DNA of 64,000 nucleotides. Source: Pseudomonas sp. Root71 (lineage in GTDB: Bacteria > Pseudomonadota > Gammaproteobacteria > Pseudomonadales > Pseudomonadaceae). The DNA lies in assembly GCF_001429045.1 (NCBI RefSeq), contig NZ_LMHY01000028.1, forward strand, positions 233,996-297,995. The letters are read 5' to 3'. The translations under genes were made by a program, and so were the position numbers. Within the stretch, counting starts at the first letter, position 1; each line of letters starts with the position of its first letter. The notes beneath the pieces are model-generated. The model ran no database searches. It saw only the letters and a list, made by a program, of their open reading frames with translations, and was not told the origin of the DNA. Shown one piece after another: positions 32,478-41,573 of this stretch.

Positions 32478-33860
32478 ATGCAAACTTTGAACACCACGCT
32501 GCTGATCATCGGCGGCGGTCCTGGCGGTTATGTGACAGCGATCCGTGCCGGCCAGTTGGGCATCCCGACCATCCTGGTAGAAGGCCAATCCCTGGGCGGC
32601 ACCTGCCTGAACATCGGCTGCATTCCGTCCAAGGCACTGATTCACGTCGCCGAGCAGTTTCACCAGACCCGGCACCACCATCAGCTTTCGCCCCTGGGCA
32701 TCAGCGTTTCCGCGCCGACGCTGGACATCACCAAGAGCGTCGAATGGAAAGACGGCATCGTCGATCGCCTGACCACCGGCGTTGCCGCGCTGCTGAAAAA
32801 GAACAAGGTCCAGGTCATCCAAGGCTGGGCCAAAGTGGTTGACGGTAAAACCGTGGATGTCGGCGACACGCGCATCCAGTGCGAGCACCTGGTGCTGGCC
32901 ACCGGTTCGAAAAGCGTGAACCTGCCGATGTTGCCGATTGGCGGACCGATCATCTCGTCCACCGAAGCCCTGGTGCCGACCTCCGTGCCCAAGCGCTTGA
33001 TTGTGGTCGGCGGTGGCTACATCGGCCTGGAGCTGGGCATTGCCTATCGCAAGCTCGGCGCCGAGGTCAGCGTGGTGGAAGCGCAGGAACGCATCCTGCC
33101 GGCCTACGATGCCGAACTGACCCAGCCGGTGCACGACGAACTGAGAAAACTCGGTGTGAAGCTTTACTTGAAGCATAGCGTGCAAGGCTTTGATTCAAAA
33201 GAAAATACCTTGCAGATTTTGGCCCCGAACGGCGCGACCCTGAACCTGGAAACCGATCAGGTGCTGGTGGCCGTCGGTCGCAAGCCGAACACCCAGGGCT
33301 GGAACCTCGAAGCGCTGAACCTGGACATGAACGGTTCGTCGATCAAGATCGACCACCGCTGCCAGACCAGCATGCGCAACGTGTATGCCATCGGTGACCT
33401 GAGCGGCGAACCGATGCTCGCGCACCGGGCCATGGCCCAGGGCGAGATGGTCGCCGAGCTGATCAGCGGTAAATCCCGTGAGTTCAACCCGACCGCCATC
33501 GCCGCCGTGTGCTTCACCGACCCGGAACTGGTGGTGGTCGGCAAGACCCCGGACGAGGCCAATGCCGCCGGCCTGGATTGCATCGTGTCGAGCTTCCCGT
33601 TCGCCGCCAATGGCCGGGCGATGACCCTGGAGTCGAAAAGCGGCTTCGTGCGGGTGGTCGCCCGTCGGGACAATCATGTGATTGTCGGCTGGCAGGCGGT
33701 GGGCGTCGGCGTGTCGGAGTTGTCCACGGCGTTCGCGCAAAGCCAGGAGATGGGCGCGCGGCTGGAAGACATCGGCGGCACCATCCATGCGCACCCGACC
33801 CTGGGTGAGGCGGTGCAGGAAGCGGCGTTGCGCGCTCTGGGGCATGCGTTGCACCTGTAA
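32478..33860 (+). CDS. lpdV: Dihydrolipoyl dehydrogenase LpdV (E3 of the branched-chain complex)
   Basis: A 460-residue FAD enzyme that reoxidises the E2 lipoyl group. The FAD site is LLIIGGGPGGYVTAIRAGQLG; the redox disulfide Cys43/Cys48 is in GGTCLNIGCIPSK; the NAD site is IVVGGGYIGLELG; and the C-terminal catalytic His-Glu is in HAHPTLGEAVQEA. ATG 32478 is preferred over 32463 because GGAG precedes it. It is last in the operon and is followed by a REP pair. Confidence 0.95.
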   Translation: MQTLNTTLLIIGGGPGGYVTAIRAGQLGIPTILVEGQSLGGTCLNIGCIPSKALIHVAEQFHQTRHHHQLSPLGISVSAPTLDITKSVEWKDGIVDRLTTGVAALLKKNKVQVIQGWAKVVDGKTVDVGDTRIQCEHLVLATGSKSVNLPMLPIGGPIISSTEALVPTSVPKRLIVVGGGYIGLELGIAYRKLGAEVSVVEAQERILPAYDAELTQPVHDELRKLGVKLYLKHSVQGFDSKENTLQILAPNGATLNLETDQVLVAVGRKPNTQGWNLEALNLDMNGSSIKIDHRCQTSMRNVYAIGDLSGEPMLAHRAMAQGEMVAELISGKSREFNPTAIAAVCFTDPELVVVGKTPDEANAAGLDCIVSSFPFAANGRAMTLESKSGFVRVVARRDNHVIVGWQAVGVGVSELSTAFAQSQEMGARLEDIGGTIHAHPTLGEAVQEAALRALGHALHL

Positions 33861-33865
33861 AGATC

Positions 33866-33940
33866 AAAAGATCGCAGCCTTCGGCAGCTCCTACAGGTGG
33901 CCGCCGATCCCGTAGGAGCTGCCGCAGGCTGCGATCTTTT
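33866..33940. repeat. REP pair (GTAGGAGCTGCCGCAGGCTG class) after lpdV
   Basis: Inverted copies of the second REP class, AAAAGATCGCAGCC...GGCAGCTCCTAC and GTAGGAGCTGCCGCAGGCTG..., with a 12 bp spacer. It sits straight after the lpdV stop and, with its A/T-rich ends, may act as the operon terminator. Confidence 0.9.
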
Positions 33941-34101
33941 CGACGAAGAACCGGGAAGTTTAATAAGCAGGCTAATAAATCTGCTTCTCCCCCTATCGTC
34001 TGGGCTGCGATTTAGCCCAAGAATGAAGTATTGTTGTCCCCATCCAAAAAACGTCAGAAGCCTTGAACCGTTTCGACGGTTGTTCAGTGATAGAGGGTGT
34101 C

Positions 34102-35121
34102 ATGGGTAACGAAAGCATCAATTGGGACAAGCTGGGTTTTGACTACATCAAGACCGACAAGCGCTATCTGTCGTACTTTCGCAATGGCGAGTGGGACAAA
34201 GGCACCCTGACCGAAGATAACGTGCTGCACATCAGCGAAGGCTCCACAGCCCTTCACTATGGCCAGCAATGCTTCGAGGGCATGAAGGCCTATCGTTGCA
34301 AGGACGGCTCGATCAACCTGTTCCGCCCGGACCAGAACGCCCTGCGCATGCAGCGCAGCTGCGCCCGCCTGCTGATGCCGCAGGTGGAAACCGAGCAGTT
34401 CATCGAAGCCTGCAAGGCAGTGGTGCGTGCCAACGAGCGTTTCATTCCACCGTACGGCACCGGCGGCGCGCTGTACCTGCGCCCGTTCGTGATCGGCGTG
34501 GGTGACAACATCGGCGTGCGTACCGCCCCCGAGTTCATCTTCTCGATCTTCTGCATTCCGGTCGGCGCCTACTTCAAGGGCGGCCTGACCCCGCACAACT
34601 TCCAGATTTCCAGCTACGACCGCGCCGCGCCACAAGGCACCGGAGCCGCCAAGGTCGGGGGCAACTACGCCGCCAGCCTGATGCCGGGCTCCAAGGCCAA
34701 GAAAGCCCACTTCGCCGACGCCATCTACCTGGATCCGATGACCCACACCAAGATCGAGGAAGTCGGTTCGGCCAACTTCTTCGGGATCACCCACGACAAC
34801 AAGTTCGTGACCCCGAACTCGCCATCGGTACTGCCGGGCATCACCCGTCTGTCGCTGATCGAGCTGGCCAAGACCCGTCTGGGCCTGGAAGTGATCGAAG
34901 GCGACGTGTTCATCGACAAGCTCTCCGACTTCAAGGAAGCCGGTGCTTGCGGTACCGCTGCGGTGATCACGCCGATTGGCGGGATCGACTACAACGACCA
35001 CCTGCACGTGTTCCACAGCGAAACCGAAGTCGGCCCGGTCACCCAGAAGCTCTACAAAGAGCTGACCGGCGTGCAAACCGGCGACATCGAAGCGCCAGCG
35101 GGCTGGATCGTCAAGGTTTGA
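34102..35121 (+). CDS. ilvE: Branched-chain amino acid aminotransferase
   Basis: A 339-residue PLP class IV aminotransferase interconverting Val, Leu and Ile with their 2-oxoacids, the substrates of the adjacent BkdA1A2B-LpdV complex. Motifs: EGSTALHYGQQCFEGMKAY, GALYLRPFVIGVG and the PLP-lysine region GTGAAKVGGNYAAS (Lys184 probable). ATG 34102 follows GAGGG; the upstream ATG at 34063 has no ribosome-binding site. It has its own gap and a strong terminator (35139-35175), so it is probably transcribed separately from bkd. Confidence 0.94.
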   Translation: MGNESINWDKLGFDYIKTDKRYLSYFRNGEWDKGTLTEDNVLHISEGSTALHYGQQCFEGMKAYRCKDGSINLFRPDQNALRMQRSCARLLMPQVETEQFIEACKAVVRANERFIPPYGTGGALYLRPFVIGVGDNIGVRTAPEFIFSIFCIPVGAYFKGGLTPHNFQISSYDRAAPQGTGAAKVGGNYAASLMPGSKAKKAHFADAIYLDPMTHTKIEEVGSANFFGITHDNKFVTPNSPSVLPGITRLSLIELAKTRLGLEVIEGDVFIDKLSDFKEAGACGTAAVITPIGGIDYNDHLHVFHSETEVGPVTQKLYKELTGVQTGDIEAPAGWIVKV

Positions 35122-35138
35122 CCTGACGCCAGACGCAC

Positions 35139-35175
35139 AAAAGCCCCCCATCGGGTGACCGATGGGGGGCTTTTT
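35139..35175 (+). terminator. Rho-independent terminator of ilvE
   Basis: AAAAGCCCCCCATC, an 8-nt loop, GATGGGGGGCTTTTT: a 10-bp GC-rich stem followed by five T, 17 bp after the ilvE stop. Confidence 0.95.
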
Positions 35176-35184
35176 CATGAGCGT

Positions 35185-35264
35185 AAAAAGATCGCAGCCT
35201 GCGGCAGCTCCTACAATGGATATTTCGCAGCCCCTGTAGGAGCTGCCGCAGGCTGCGATCTTTT
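35185..35264. repeat. REP pair overlapping the 3' end of the ArsR-type gene
   Basis: Inverted copies of the GTAGGAGCTGCCGCAGGCTG class. The right copy is inside the coding region of the minus-strand regulator (35211-35978) and encodes its last residues. Confidence 0.9.
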
Positions 35265-35978
35265 GCTCTTCTCCTCAATATCCAACCGCAACTCAACCCC
35301 GAACCGCCCCGCCATCTCCCTGCGCCCCAACGCCGTCAACGCCAATGCCCGACTGTCCAGATCCTGGGTCACCCACTTGCGCCTGAGCGCCGTTTGCAGC
35401 AACGCCGCCCCCAGCGACCCGCCCAGATGCGGCCGGCGCATGCTCCAGTCCAGGCACGGGCAGGCAAAACGACGGCGCAAGGTGCTCAAGTCCTGCACTT
35501 CGATCCCGAGTCCTTGAAACATTGCCGTACCGCTGTCGCTCAAGCGATAGGCCTGTTCGTCGGTTTCCTCAAGCCAGCCCGTTTCAAGCATCCGGTCATG
35601 CAACAGCACGGCCAGGGTTCCCGCCATGTGGTCGTAGCAGGTGCGGGCAAATTGCAGGCGATCCGGGGTGCGCGCCTGGAAACTTGGCGCGCTGTTCTGG
35701 CCGATCACCATCAGTGCCTCCAGGGCCTGGGCCACGCGTTTGTCCGCCAGGCTGTAATAGCGGTGACGTCCCTGAACGTGCAGCCGCACCAGTGCCAGTT
35801 CCTTGAGTTTGGCCAAGTGGGCACTGGCGGTCGACGCGCTGACTTCGGCCACCGCCGCCAGTTCGGTGCTGGTGCGGGCGTGGCCGTCCATCAGCGAGCA
35901 GAGGATTTTCGTCCGTGCCGGCTCAGCGATGGCTGCCGCCACCTGCGAGACGCCGATGTCGTGTTGTTCTGCGCTCAT
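35211..35978 (-). CDS. ArsR-type winged-helix regulator with large C-terminal domain
   Basis: A 255-residue protein. Residues 1-95 form an ArsR HTH (IAEPARTKILCSLMDG, TSTELAAVAEVSASTASAHLAKLKELALV). The remaining 160 residues form a partner domain (QFARTCYDHMAGTLAVLLHDRMLETGWL, CPCLDWSMRRPHLGG) seen in longer ArsR-like regulators. It lacks a clear metal site; a Cys-x-Cys lies in FACPCLDW. It is divergent from the P450 with a 79 bp gap and probably regulates it. The last 20 or so residues (KRSQPAAAPT...) are encoded by a REP element, so the natural end was probably shorter. Confidence 0.8.
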   Translation of the reverse strand: MSAEQHDIGVSQVAAAIAEPARTKILCSLMDGHARTSTELAAVAEVSASTASAHLAKLKELALVRLHVQGRHRYYSLADKRVAQALEALMVIGQNSAPSFQARTPDRLQFARTCYDHMAGTLAVLLHDRMLETGWLEETDEQAYRLSDSGTAMFQGLGIEVQDLSTLRRRFACPCLDWSMRRPHLGGSLGAALLQTALRRKWVTQDLDSRALALTALGRREMAGRFGVELRLDIEEKSKRSQPAAAPTGAAKYPL

Positions 35979-36057
35979 ATTTCGCTCCCGGACGAATCAA
36001 TGCCCTTTCGGACTGGAGATAGTAGCAACACTTTCCAACAACAAAAGGCTGTGCCCC

Positions 36058-37167
36058 ATGGACCCGATCATCGCTGCAACCCATGCCGATCCTTATTCCT
36101 ACTACGCACAATTGCGTGCCGAAGGTGGGCTGGCCTTTCATCCGGGGCTGAACCTGTGGGTGGCCAGCAGCGCCCGGGCGGTGGCCGCCGTGCTGGCGCA
36201 TCCCGATTGCCACGTTCGCCCCGCGCACGAACCAGTCCCCAGGGCAATTGCCGACGGCATGGCCGGCCAGGTGTTCGGCCAATTGATGCGCATGAATGAA
36301 GGTGAGCGCCAACGTTGCCCACGGTCGGCGATTGCGCCGGGGCTGGAGTTGATCGATGCGCGGGAAGTCGAAGCCCTGGTTGGCGCCCGATTGATCACCG
36401 CGGATGCCGCTGGCCTGTACAATGCCATGTTTCGTGGACCGGTGTGCGTGGTGGCGGCGTTGTTGGGGTTCACCCCGGCCCAGGGCCGCGCCATCAGCGA
36501 GCTGACGGCGGATTTCGTCGCCTGCCTGTCGCCCTTGAGCAACGCGGCACAATTGACCGCCGCCCACGCTGCCGCCGAACAATTGAGCGGTTACTTCATC
36601 GAATTGCTCGACGATGCGCACAACCACAGCCAATTGCTTGCAGGTATCGGCCAGCGCTTCGCATCCGGCGCACCGCAAACCCTGATCGCCAACCTGATAG
36701 GCCTGCTCTCCCAGACCTTCGAGGCCACTGCCGGGCTCATCGGCAACGCCGTGCTGACATTGATTGAACACCCGTCGCTGCGCAGCGAATCACCCCCTGT
36801 CGAAGACCTGCTGGCCGAAGTGCAGCGCTTCGACCCGCCGGTACAGAACACCCGCCGCTTCGTCGCCGCCCCCTGCGAAATTGATGGCGTGAGGCTGAAC
36901 GCCACCGACGTGATCCTGGTGCTGCTGGCCTCGGCCAATCGCGACCCGCAGCTCAACGACAACCCCGACACCTTCCTGCTCGAGCGCCCGAACCGGCGCA
37001 GCTTTACCTTCGGTGCGGGGCGCCATCAATGTCCGGGGCAACACCTGGCGTTGAGCATTGCCGGCGCCACGCTCAAGCAGCTTCTGGCGATAGGGCCGGC
37101 ACTGGAGCAGCTGAAATGGCAATACCGCCCATCCACGAATGGACGGATTGCGCTGTTCAGTGATTGA
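36058..37167 (+). CDS. Cytochrome P450, short bacterial type with altered I-helix
   Basis: A 369-residue soluble P450. The haem-binding loop is FTFGAGRHQCPG with axial Cys325; the K-helix ExxR is Glu254-Val-Gln-Arg257. In the I-helix, where most family members have AGHETT or GGxDT, this reads QTFEAT: the acid is Glu222 but the alcohol residue is Ala223. The N terminus (MDPIIAATHADPYSYYAQLR) is typical of short pseudomonad P450s. AAGG precedes the ATG. No ferredoxin or reductase gene is adjacent, so electron supply must come from elsewhere or peroxide may serve. Substrate unknown. Confidence 0.86.
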   Translation: MDPIIAATHADPYSYYAQLRAEGGLAFHPGLNLWVASSARAVAAVLAHPDCHVRPAHEPVPRAIADGMAGQVFGQLMRMNEGERQRCPRSAIAPGLELIDAREVEALVGARLITADAAGLYNAMFRGPVCVVAALLGFTPAQGRAISELTADFVACLSPLSNAAQLTAAHAAAEQLSGYFIELLDDAHNHSQLLAGIGQRFASGAPQTLIANLIGLLSQTFEATAGLIGNAVLTLIEHPSLRSESPPVEDLLAEVQRFDPPVQNTRRFVAAPCEIDGVRLNATDVILVLLASANRDPQLNDNPDTFLLERPNRRSFTFGAGRHQCPGQHLALSIAGATLKQLLAIGPALEQLKWQYRPSTNGRIALFSD

Positions 37168-37178
37168 GCGAAAACCGC

Positions 37179-38111
37179 TCAAGCCGTGCGGTATTCGACG
37201 GTCAGGTGAGACAGTTCATGGACCGGCGCCAGGCGTTCGCGAATGGTGTCGGCACTGACATTGGCCGCGGCCACAACGCTGACAATCGCGGCCCGTGCCT
37301 GGGGGCCGACCTGCCAGACATGCAGATCGCTGATGCGCACATCGTCCGATGACTCCAGCAGTTCACGGATTTCATCGGCAACGTGCTCATCCGTGACATC
37401 GAGCAACACCGCAGCGCTGTCACGCATCAATCCAACGGCCCATTTCGCGATCACGATGGCGCCCACGATGCCCATCACCGGGTCCAGCCACACCCACCCC
37501 AGATAGCGCCCGGCCAGCAATGCGGCAATCGCCAGCACCGACGTCAAGGCATCGGCCAGCACATGGACATAAGCCGAGCGCAGGTTGTTGTCGTGATGGT
37601 GATGATGGCCGTGCTCATGGCTGTGTCCGTGATCGTGGCCATGATGACCGTGGCCGCCCGCCAGCAAAAAGGCACTGGCGATGTTCACCGCCAGCCCCAC
37701 CACTGCAATCACCGTCGCTTCGGTGAATGCCACGGTCGTTGGTTGAAACAGACGATAAACGGATTCACCGGCAATGCCGATCGCCACCACCCCCAGCACC
37801 ATGGCCGAGGCAAATCCGGCGAGATCCCCGACCTTGCCGGTGCCGAAGCTGTAACGCGCGTTATTGGCATTGCGCCGTGCGAATCCATAGGCCGCCGCCG
37901 CGATGCCCAAGGCCCCGGCATGGGTGGCCATGTGAAAACCATCGGCCAGCAGCGCCATGGAACCGGTGAGGTAACCGGCGGCAATTTCACCAATCATCAT
38001 CACGAACGTCAGCGCCACCACCCATAAGGTGCGTCGGGCGTTTTCATCATGGGATGCACCGAGAAACACATGGTCATGGGCAAAACGCGAAGCCTGGGGT
38101 GTCTGTTTCAT
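37179..38111 (-). CDS. dmeF: Cation diffusion facilitator DmeF (cobalt/nickel efflux)
   Basis: A 310-residue CDF antiporter with six transmembrane helices. The metal-site motifs are MALLADGFHMATHAGALG (helix 2) and YVHVLADALTSVLAI (helix 5). A His-rich loop (GHGHHGHDHGHSHEHGHHHHH) lies between helices 4 and 5. It starts 13 bp after dmeR. The pairing with a RcnR-family repressor points to Co/Ni rather than zinc. Confidence 0.87.
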   Translation of the reverse strand: MKQTPQASRFAHDHVFLGASHDENARRTLWVVALTFVMMIGEIAAGYLTGSMALLADGFHMATHAGALGIAAAAYGFARRNANNARYSFGTGKVGDLAGFASAMVLGVVAIGIAGESVYRLFQPTTVAFTEATVIAVVGLAVNIASAFLLAGGHGHHGHDHGHSHEHGHHHHHDNNLRSAYVHVLADALTSVLAIAALLAGRYLGWVWLDPVMGIVGAIVIAKWAVGLMRDSAAVLLDVTDEHVADEIRELLESSDDVRISDLHVWQVGPQARAAIVSVVAAANVSADTIRERLAPVHELSHLTVEYRTA

Positions 38112-38124
38112 GGGATTCAGGCCT

Positions 38125-38400
38125 CTATTTGGCATAGCGGCGGATGGCCAGCAACAAGTCTTCCACGCCCTGGGCGCGATCCTCATCGCTCAAGTCCGGA
38201 TGGGCCACGTGCTCGCGGGCATGAGCGTCGATGAACTGCTCCAGCAAACCATTGACCGCGCCCCGGATGGCGGCGACCAGGTGCAGGGTCTTGGCACAAT
38301 CGGCGTCGGACTCAAGCGCTCGCTCCACGGCTTCCACCTGCCCGGCAATCCGTCTGACCCGCTTGATCAAGTCATCCTTGTGTTCGTGAATGTGCGACAT
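38125..38400 (-). CDS. dmeR: Metal-sensing repressor DmeR (RcnR/CsoR family)
   Basis: A 91-residue all-helical repressor starting MSHIHEHKDDLIKRVRRIAGQVEAVERALE, with the His-rich N terminus and Cys in DADCAKTLHLVAAIRGAVNGL expected of Co/Ni sensors of the RcnR/FrmR family. ATG 38400 gives the family start. The C/G-tract element at 38404-38422 directly upstream looks like its operator. Confidence 0.87.
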   Translation of the reverse strand: MSHIHEHKDDLIKRVRRIAGQVEAVERALESDADCAKTLHLVAAIRGAVNGLLEQFIDAHAREHVAHPDLSDEDRAQGVEDLLLAIRRYAK

Positions 38401-38403
38401 ACC

Positions 38404-38422
38404 TATACCCCCTACCCCTATA
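38404..38422. promoter_or_regulatory. Candidate DmeR operator
   Basis: TATACCCCCTACCCCTATA, two C tracts flanked by TATA on both sides, immediately upstream of dmeR. RcnR/DmeR-type proteins bind G/C tracts with AT flanks. Confidence 0.6.
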
Positions 38423-38479
38423 TGGCGCGTATGTTCGCCGAAAGAGCATAACCTGGCAAGTTGGCTGGCCAACTACAAG

Positions 38480-38818
38480 TCAATCATCCCGCGTCAGCAC
38501 TTCCAGCAGCTCGATCTCGAAAATCAGGTTCGAATTCGGCGTGATCTTGCCCATGGTGCGTTCGCCATAGGCCAGGTGCGCCGGTACCAGCAATTTGCGC
38601 TTGCCACCGACTTGCATGCCCATGATGCCCTGGTCCCAACCCTTGATGACCCGCCCGGTACCGATCACGCACTGGAAGGGTTTGCCCCGGCTGTAGGAAG
38701 AGTCGAATTCGCTGCCGTCCTCCAGCCAGCCACGGTACTGGGTAGTGATCAGTGCGCCTTTTACGGCGGCTTTTCCGTCACCCACCTGAAGATTGATTAC
38801 CTGAAGCTCGTCTTTCAT
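38480..38818 (-). CDS. FKBP-type peptidyl-prolyl cis-trans isomerase
   Basis: A 112-residue single FKBP domain without signal peptide: VKGALITTQYRGWLEDGSEFDSSYSRGKPFQ, VIKGWDQGIMGMQVGGKRKLLVPAHLAYGER, IFEIELLEVL. The active-site aromatic and Asp positions are present. A GTG at 38827 is an alternative start three codons upstream. It is a cytosolic folding helper with no obvious operon partner. Confidence 0.9.
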   Translation of the reverse strand: MKDELQVINLQVGDGKAAVKGALITTQYRGWLEDGSEFDSSYSRGKPFQCVIGTGRVIKGWDQGIMGMQVGGKRKLLVPAHLAYGERTMGKITPNSNLIFEIELLEVLTRDD

Positions 38819-38989
38819 TGAATTCACTCGTATGCTCTCTCGCCCTCAAGGGCCTGATGGGCGCCGTTTTCCCAGATTTGCCCTTGATTGGCAACCATTG
38901 CCACCTCCCGCGCGACGTTTAAAGCTGTTTGCTGAACTAAAATAATCAACAATTACCCTACGGTTCACCGCCCTGATGGCCATCCCCGA

Positions 38990-40063
38990 ATGATCCTGCT
39001 CTGGACCAGCGTCATCCTTGGTTCAACGACGCTTACCCTGATCGTCGCGCTGGTCTGGCGCGAACGTTCGCTGCAAAAACAACTGGCCGAATATCGCAGC
39101 ATCGTCACCCGCCTCTCCGAAGGCCAGAGCATCCACCAGGACGGCGATGTCGAGCGCTTCAAACGCAGCCAGTACTTTGCCCGCATCGGCACCTGGGACT
39201 GGGATGTCGACACCGACCGATTGTATTGGTCAGATGCGATTTTCGGCATGTTCGGCTTCAAGATCGGCGAAGTGACGCCCTCCTACGCGCTGTTTTGCTC
39301 CTGCGTTCATCCAGACGACCGGCCCAGGGTTCGGGCCGGCGAAATGCGCTGCCTGGAAACCGGCGAAAACCATGACGAGGAATACCGCGTGGTCTGGCCC
39401 GACGGAACGATCCGCTGGCTGCGGGAAACCGGCAACGTGGTCAAGAACGACCACGACGAAACGATCAAGATGATGGGCGTGGTGCGCGACATCACCGAAG
39501 AAAAGGCCTCGGCCAACTACCTCAAGCACTTGGCCCATTACGACCCCTTGACCGGTCTGCCCAATCGCCTGGTGCTCGAAGAGCGCCTGTCCGAAGCCCT
39601 GGAGCTCGCGCGCACCAGTGCCACGCGGGTGGCGCTGGTGTTTGTCGACCTCAATGGCTTCAAGGCCATCAACGATCATTATGGTCATGCCGCCGGCGAC
39701 CGCGTGCTGGTCACGACCGCCACACGGCTCAAGCGCATCCTGCGCGGCACCGACACCGTCGCCCGGATCGGTGGCGACGAATTCGTGGTCATCCTCCAGG
39801 ACCTGCCCCAAGGCAAAAGCCTGCAAGACGAAGCGCGCACCATCTGCCAGAAAATCTTCGTCGAACTTTCCCCGCCCGTCACCATCGGCAACGACCAGCG
39901 CCACATCGGCACCAGCCTCGGCGTCGCCGTGTTCCCCGATCATGCGCCAAGCATTGACCGCTTGCTGCACATTGCCGACCTGGCAATGTATGAGGCCAAG
40001 CGCAGTGGGAACAATCAGTATCGGCTGGGCACCGAAAGCGTGGTGCGGGCACATAGCGAATAG
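38990..40063 (+). CDS. PAS-GGDEF diguanylate cyclase
   Basis: A 357-residue protein: one N-terminal transmembrane helix (LLWTSVILGSTTLTLIVALVW), a PAS fold with PAC motif (about 60-175, IGTWDWDVDTDRLYWSD, YRVVWPDGTIRWLRETG) and a GGDEF domain (about 183-345). The active motif is intact (RIGGDEFVVIL), and RGTD five residues upstream is the RxxD inhibitory site, so it should make c-di-GMP under product control. No EAL domain. It stands alone between the FKBP gene and the aconitate module. Confidence 0.9.
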   Translation: MILLWTSVILGSTTLTLIVALVWRERSLQKQLAEYRSIVTRLSEGQSIHQDGDVERFKRSQYFARIGTWDWDVDTDRLYWSDAIFGMFGFKIGEVTPSYALFCSCVHPDDRPRVRAGEMRCLETGENHDEEYRVVWPDGTIRWLRETGNVVKNDHDETIKMMGVVRDITEEKASANYLKHLAHYDPLTGLPNRLVLEERLSEALELARTSATRVALVFVDLNGFKAINDHYGHAAGDRVLVTTATRLKRILRGTDTVARIGGDEFVVILQDLPQGKSLQDEARTICQKIFVELSPPVTIGNDQRHIGTSLGVAVFPDHAPSIDRLLHIADLAMYEAKRSGNNQYRLGTESVVRAHSE

Positions 40064-40254
40064 CGTTTCGTCGACGGGTGCCTGTACCGGTAACTGCACG
40101 AGCGTGTCCACCGATACATTGATTCACTTCGCGCATCAATGCATGCCAACAATGCAATTAACATATCGATGCCTCTGCTCCACTATCCGCCCCAATAAGA
40201 ACCGTGCGCCGCGTCCAGGCAGCGCATGTCATAAAAGCGGTGGAGTACTTATCG

Positions 40255-41547
40255 ATGACAGCCTCAATCCCGCGCGGACGCTCTCGCGCCAGTGCCATTT
40301 TCCGGGTCACCTCGGGCAACTTCCTCGAACAGTTCGACTTCTTCCTTTTCGGCTTCTATGCCACGCAGATCGCTGCCGTGTTCTTTCCGGCCAGCAGCGA
40401 ATTCGCCTCTCTGATGATGACCTTCGCCGTGTTCGGTGCAGGCTTTTTGATGCGTCCGTTGGGCGCCGTGGTGCTGGGCGCCTATATCGATGATGTGGGT
40501 CGACGCAAAGGGTTGATCGTGACCCTGTCGATCATGGCCAGCGGCACCATCCTGATTGTGCTGGTGCCCGGTTACGAAACCATAGGTTTGTTCGCCCCGG
40601 CCCTGGTGCTGATCGGGCGGCTGCTGCAGGGCTTTTCCGCCGGTGCGGAACTGGGCGGCGTATCGGTGTATCTCGCCGAGATCGCCACACCCGGCCACAA
40701 GGGCTTTTTCACCAGTTGGCAGTCGGGCAGCCAGCAGGTGGCGATCATTGTCGCCGCTGCCCTGGGTTACGCCTTGAACCAGTGGATGGCACCGAGTGTG
40801 ATTGTCGATTGGGGCTGGCGGATTCCGTTCTTCGTCGGCTGCATGATCGTGCCGTTCATCTTCCTGCTGCGCCGCAACCTGGAGGAAACCGAAGAGTTCG
40901 CCAACCGCAAACACCGCCCGAGCATGGGTGAAGTGTTCCGCACCCTGGGGAAAAACTGGCTGACGGTGTTCGCGGGCATGATGATGGTCGCCCTGACCAC
41001 CACCGCGTTCTACCTGATCACGGTGTACGCGCCGACCTTCGGTAAAACCGTGCTGCACCTGAGCACGTCCGATGCGTTGCTGGTGACATTGCTGGTGGGC
41101 GTTTCGAATTTCATCTGGCTGCCGATCGGCGGCGCACTCTCGGACCGCATCGGTCGACGCCCGGTGTTGATCGCCATGGCCCTGCTGGCCATCGCCACCA
41201 CTTACCCGGTGCTGACCTATCTGGTGAACGCGCCCAGCTTCCTCCACATGCTAATGGTGCTGTTGTGGCTGTCGTTCATCTACGGCCTGTACAACGGCGC
41301 GATGATCCCGGCGCTGACGGAGATCATGCCCGTGGAAGTCCGGGTGGCCGGTTTCTCCCTTGCCTATAGCCTGGCCACGGCCGTGTTCGGCGGGTTCACC
41401 CCGGCGATGTCGACCTTGCTGATCCAGTACACCGGCGACAAGGCGGCACCGGGTTACTGGATGAGCTTTGCAGCACTTTGCGCACTGTGCGCCACGCTCA
41501 TGCTCTATCGCCGCGCCTCGAATCATCTGCAACCGGTGGCGTCGTGA
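40255..41547 (+). CDS. MFS proton symporter (MHS family), probable aconitate/tricarballylate transporter
   Basis: A 430-residue transporter with twelve transmembrane helices. It has the MHS-family N terminus (TSGNFLEQFDFFLFGFYATQIAAVFFP), the loop 2-3 motif GAYIDDVGRRKGL and RLLQGFSAGAELGGVSVYLAEIATPG in helix 4. ATG 40255 follows GGAG; the earlier in-frame ATG at 40204 has no site. It resembles citrate and tricarballylate importers. The next gene, 26 bp on, resembles periplasmic aconitate isomerase, which points to trans- or cis-aconitate as substrate. Confidence 0.78.
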   Translation: MTASIPRGRSRASAIFRVTSGNFLEQFDFFLFGFYATQIAAVFFPASSEFASLMMTFAVFGAGFLMRPLGAVVLGAYIDDVGRRKGLIVTLSIMASGTILIVLVPGYETIGLFAPALVLIGRLLQGFSAGAELGGVSVYLAEIATPGHKGFFTSWQSGSQQVAIIVAAALGYALNQWMAPSVIVDWGWRIPFFVGCMIVPFIFLLRRNLEETEEFANRKHRPSMGEVFRTLGKNWLTVFAGMMMVALTTTAFYLITVYAPTFGKTVLHLSTSDALLVTLLVGVSNFIWLPIGGALSDRIGRRPVLIAMALLAIATTYPVLTYLVNAPSFLHMLMVLLWLSFIYGLYNGAMIPALTEIMPVEVRVAGFSLAYSLATAVFGGFTPAMSTLLIQYTGDKAAPGYWMSFAALCALCATLMLYRRASNHLQPVAS

Positions 41548-41573
41548 ACCGACCCTTCATCGAGAACATGACC

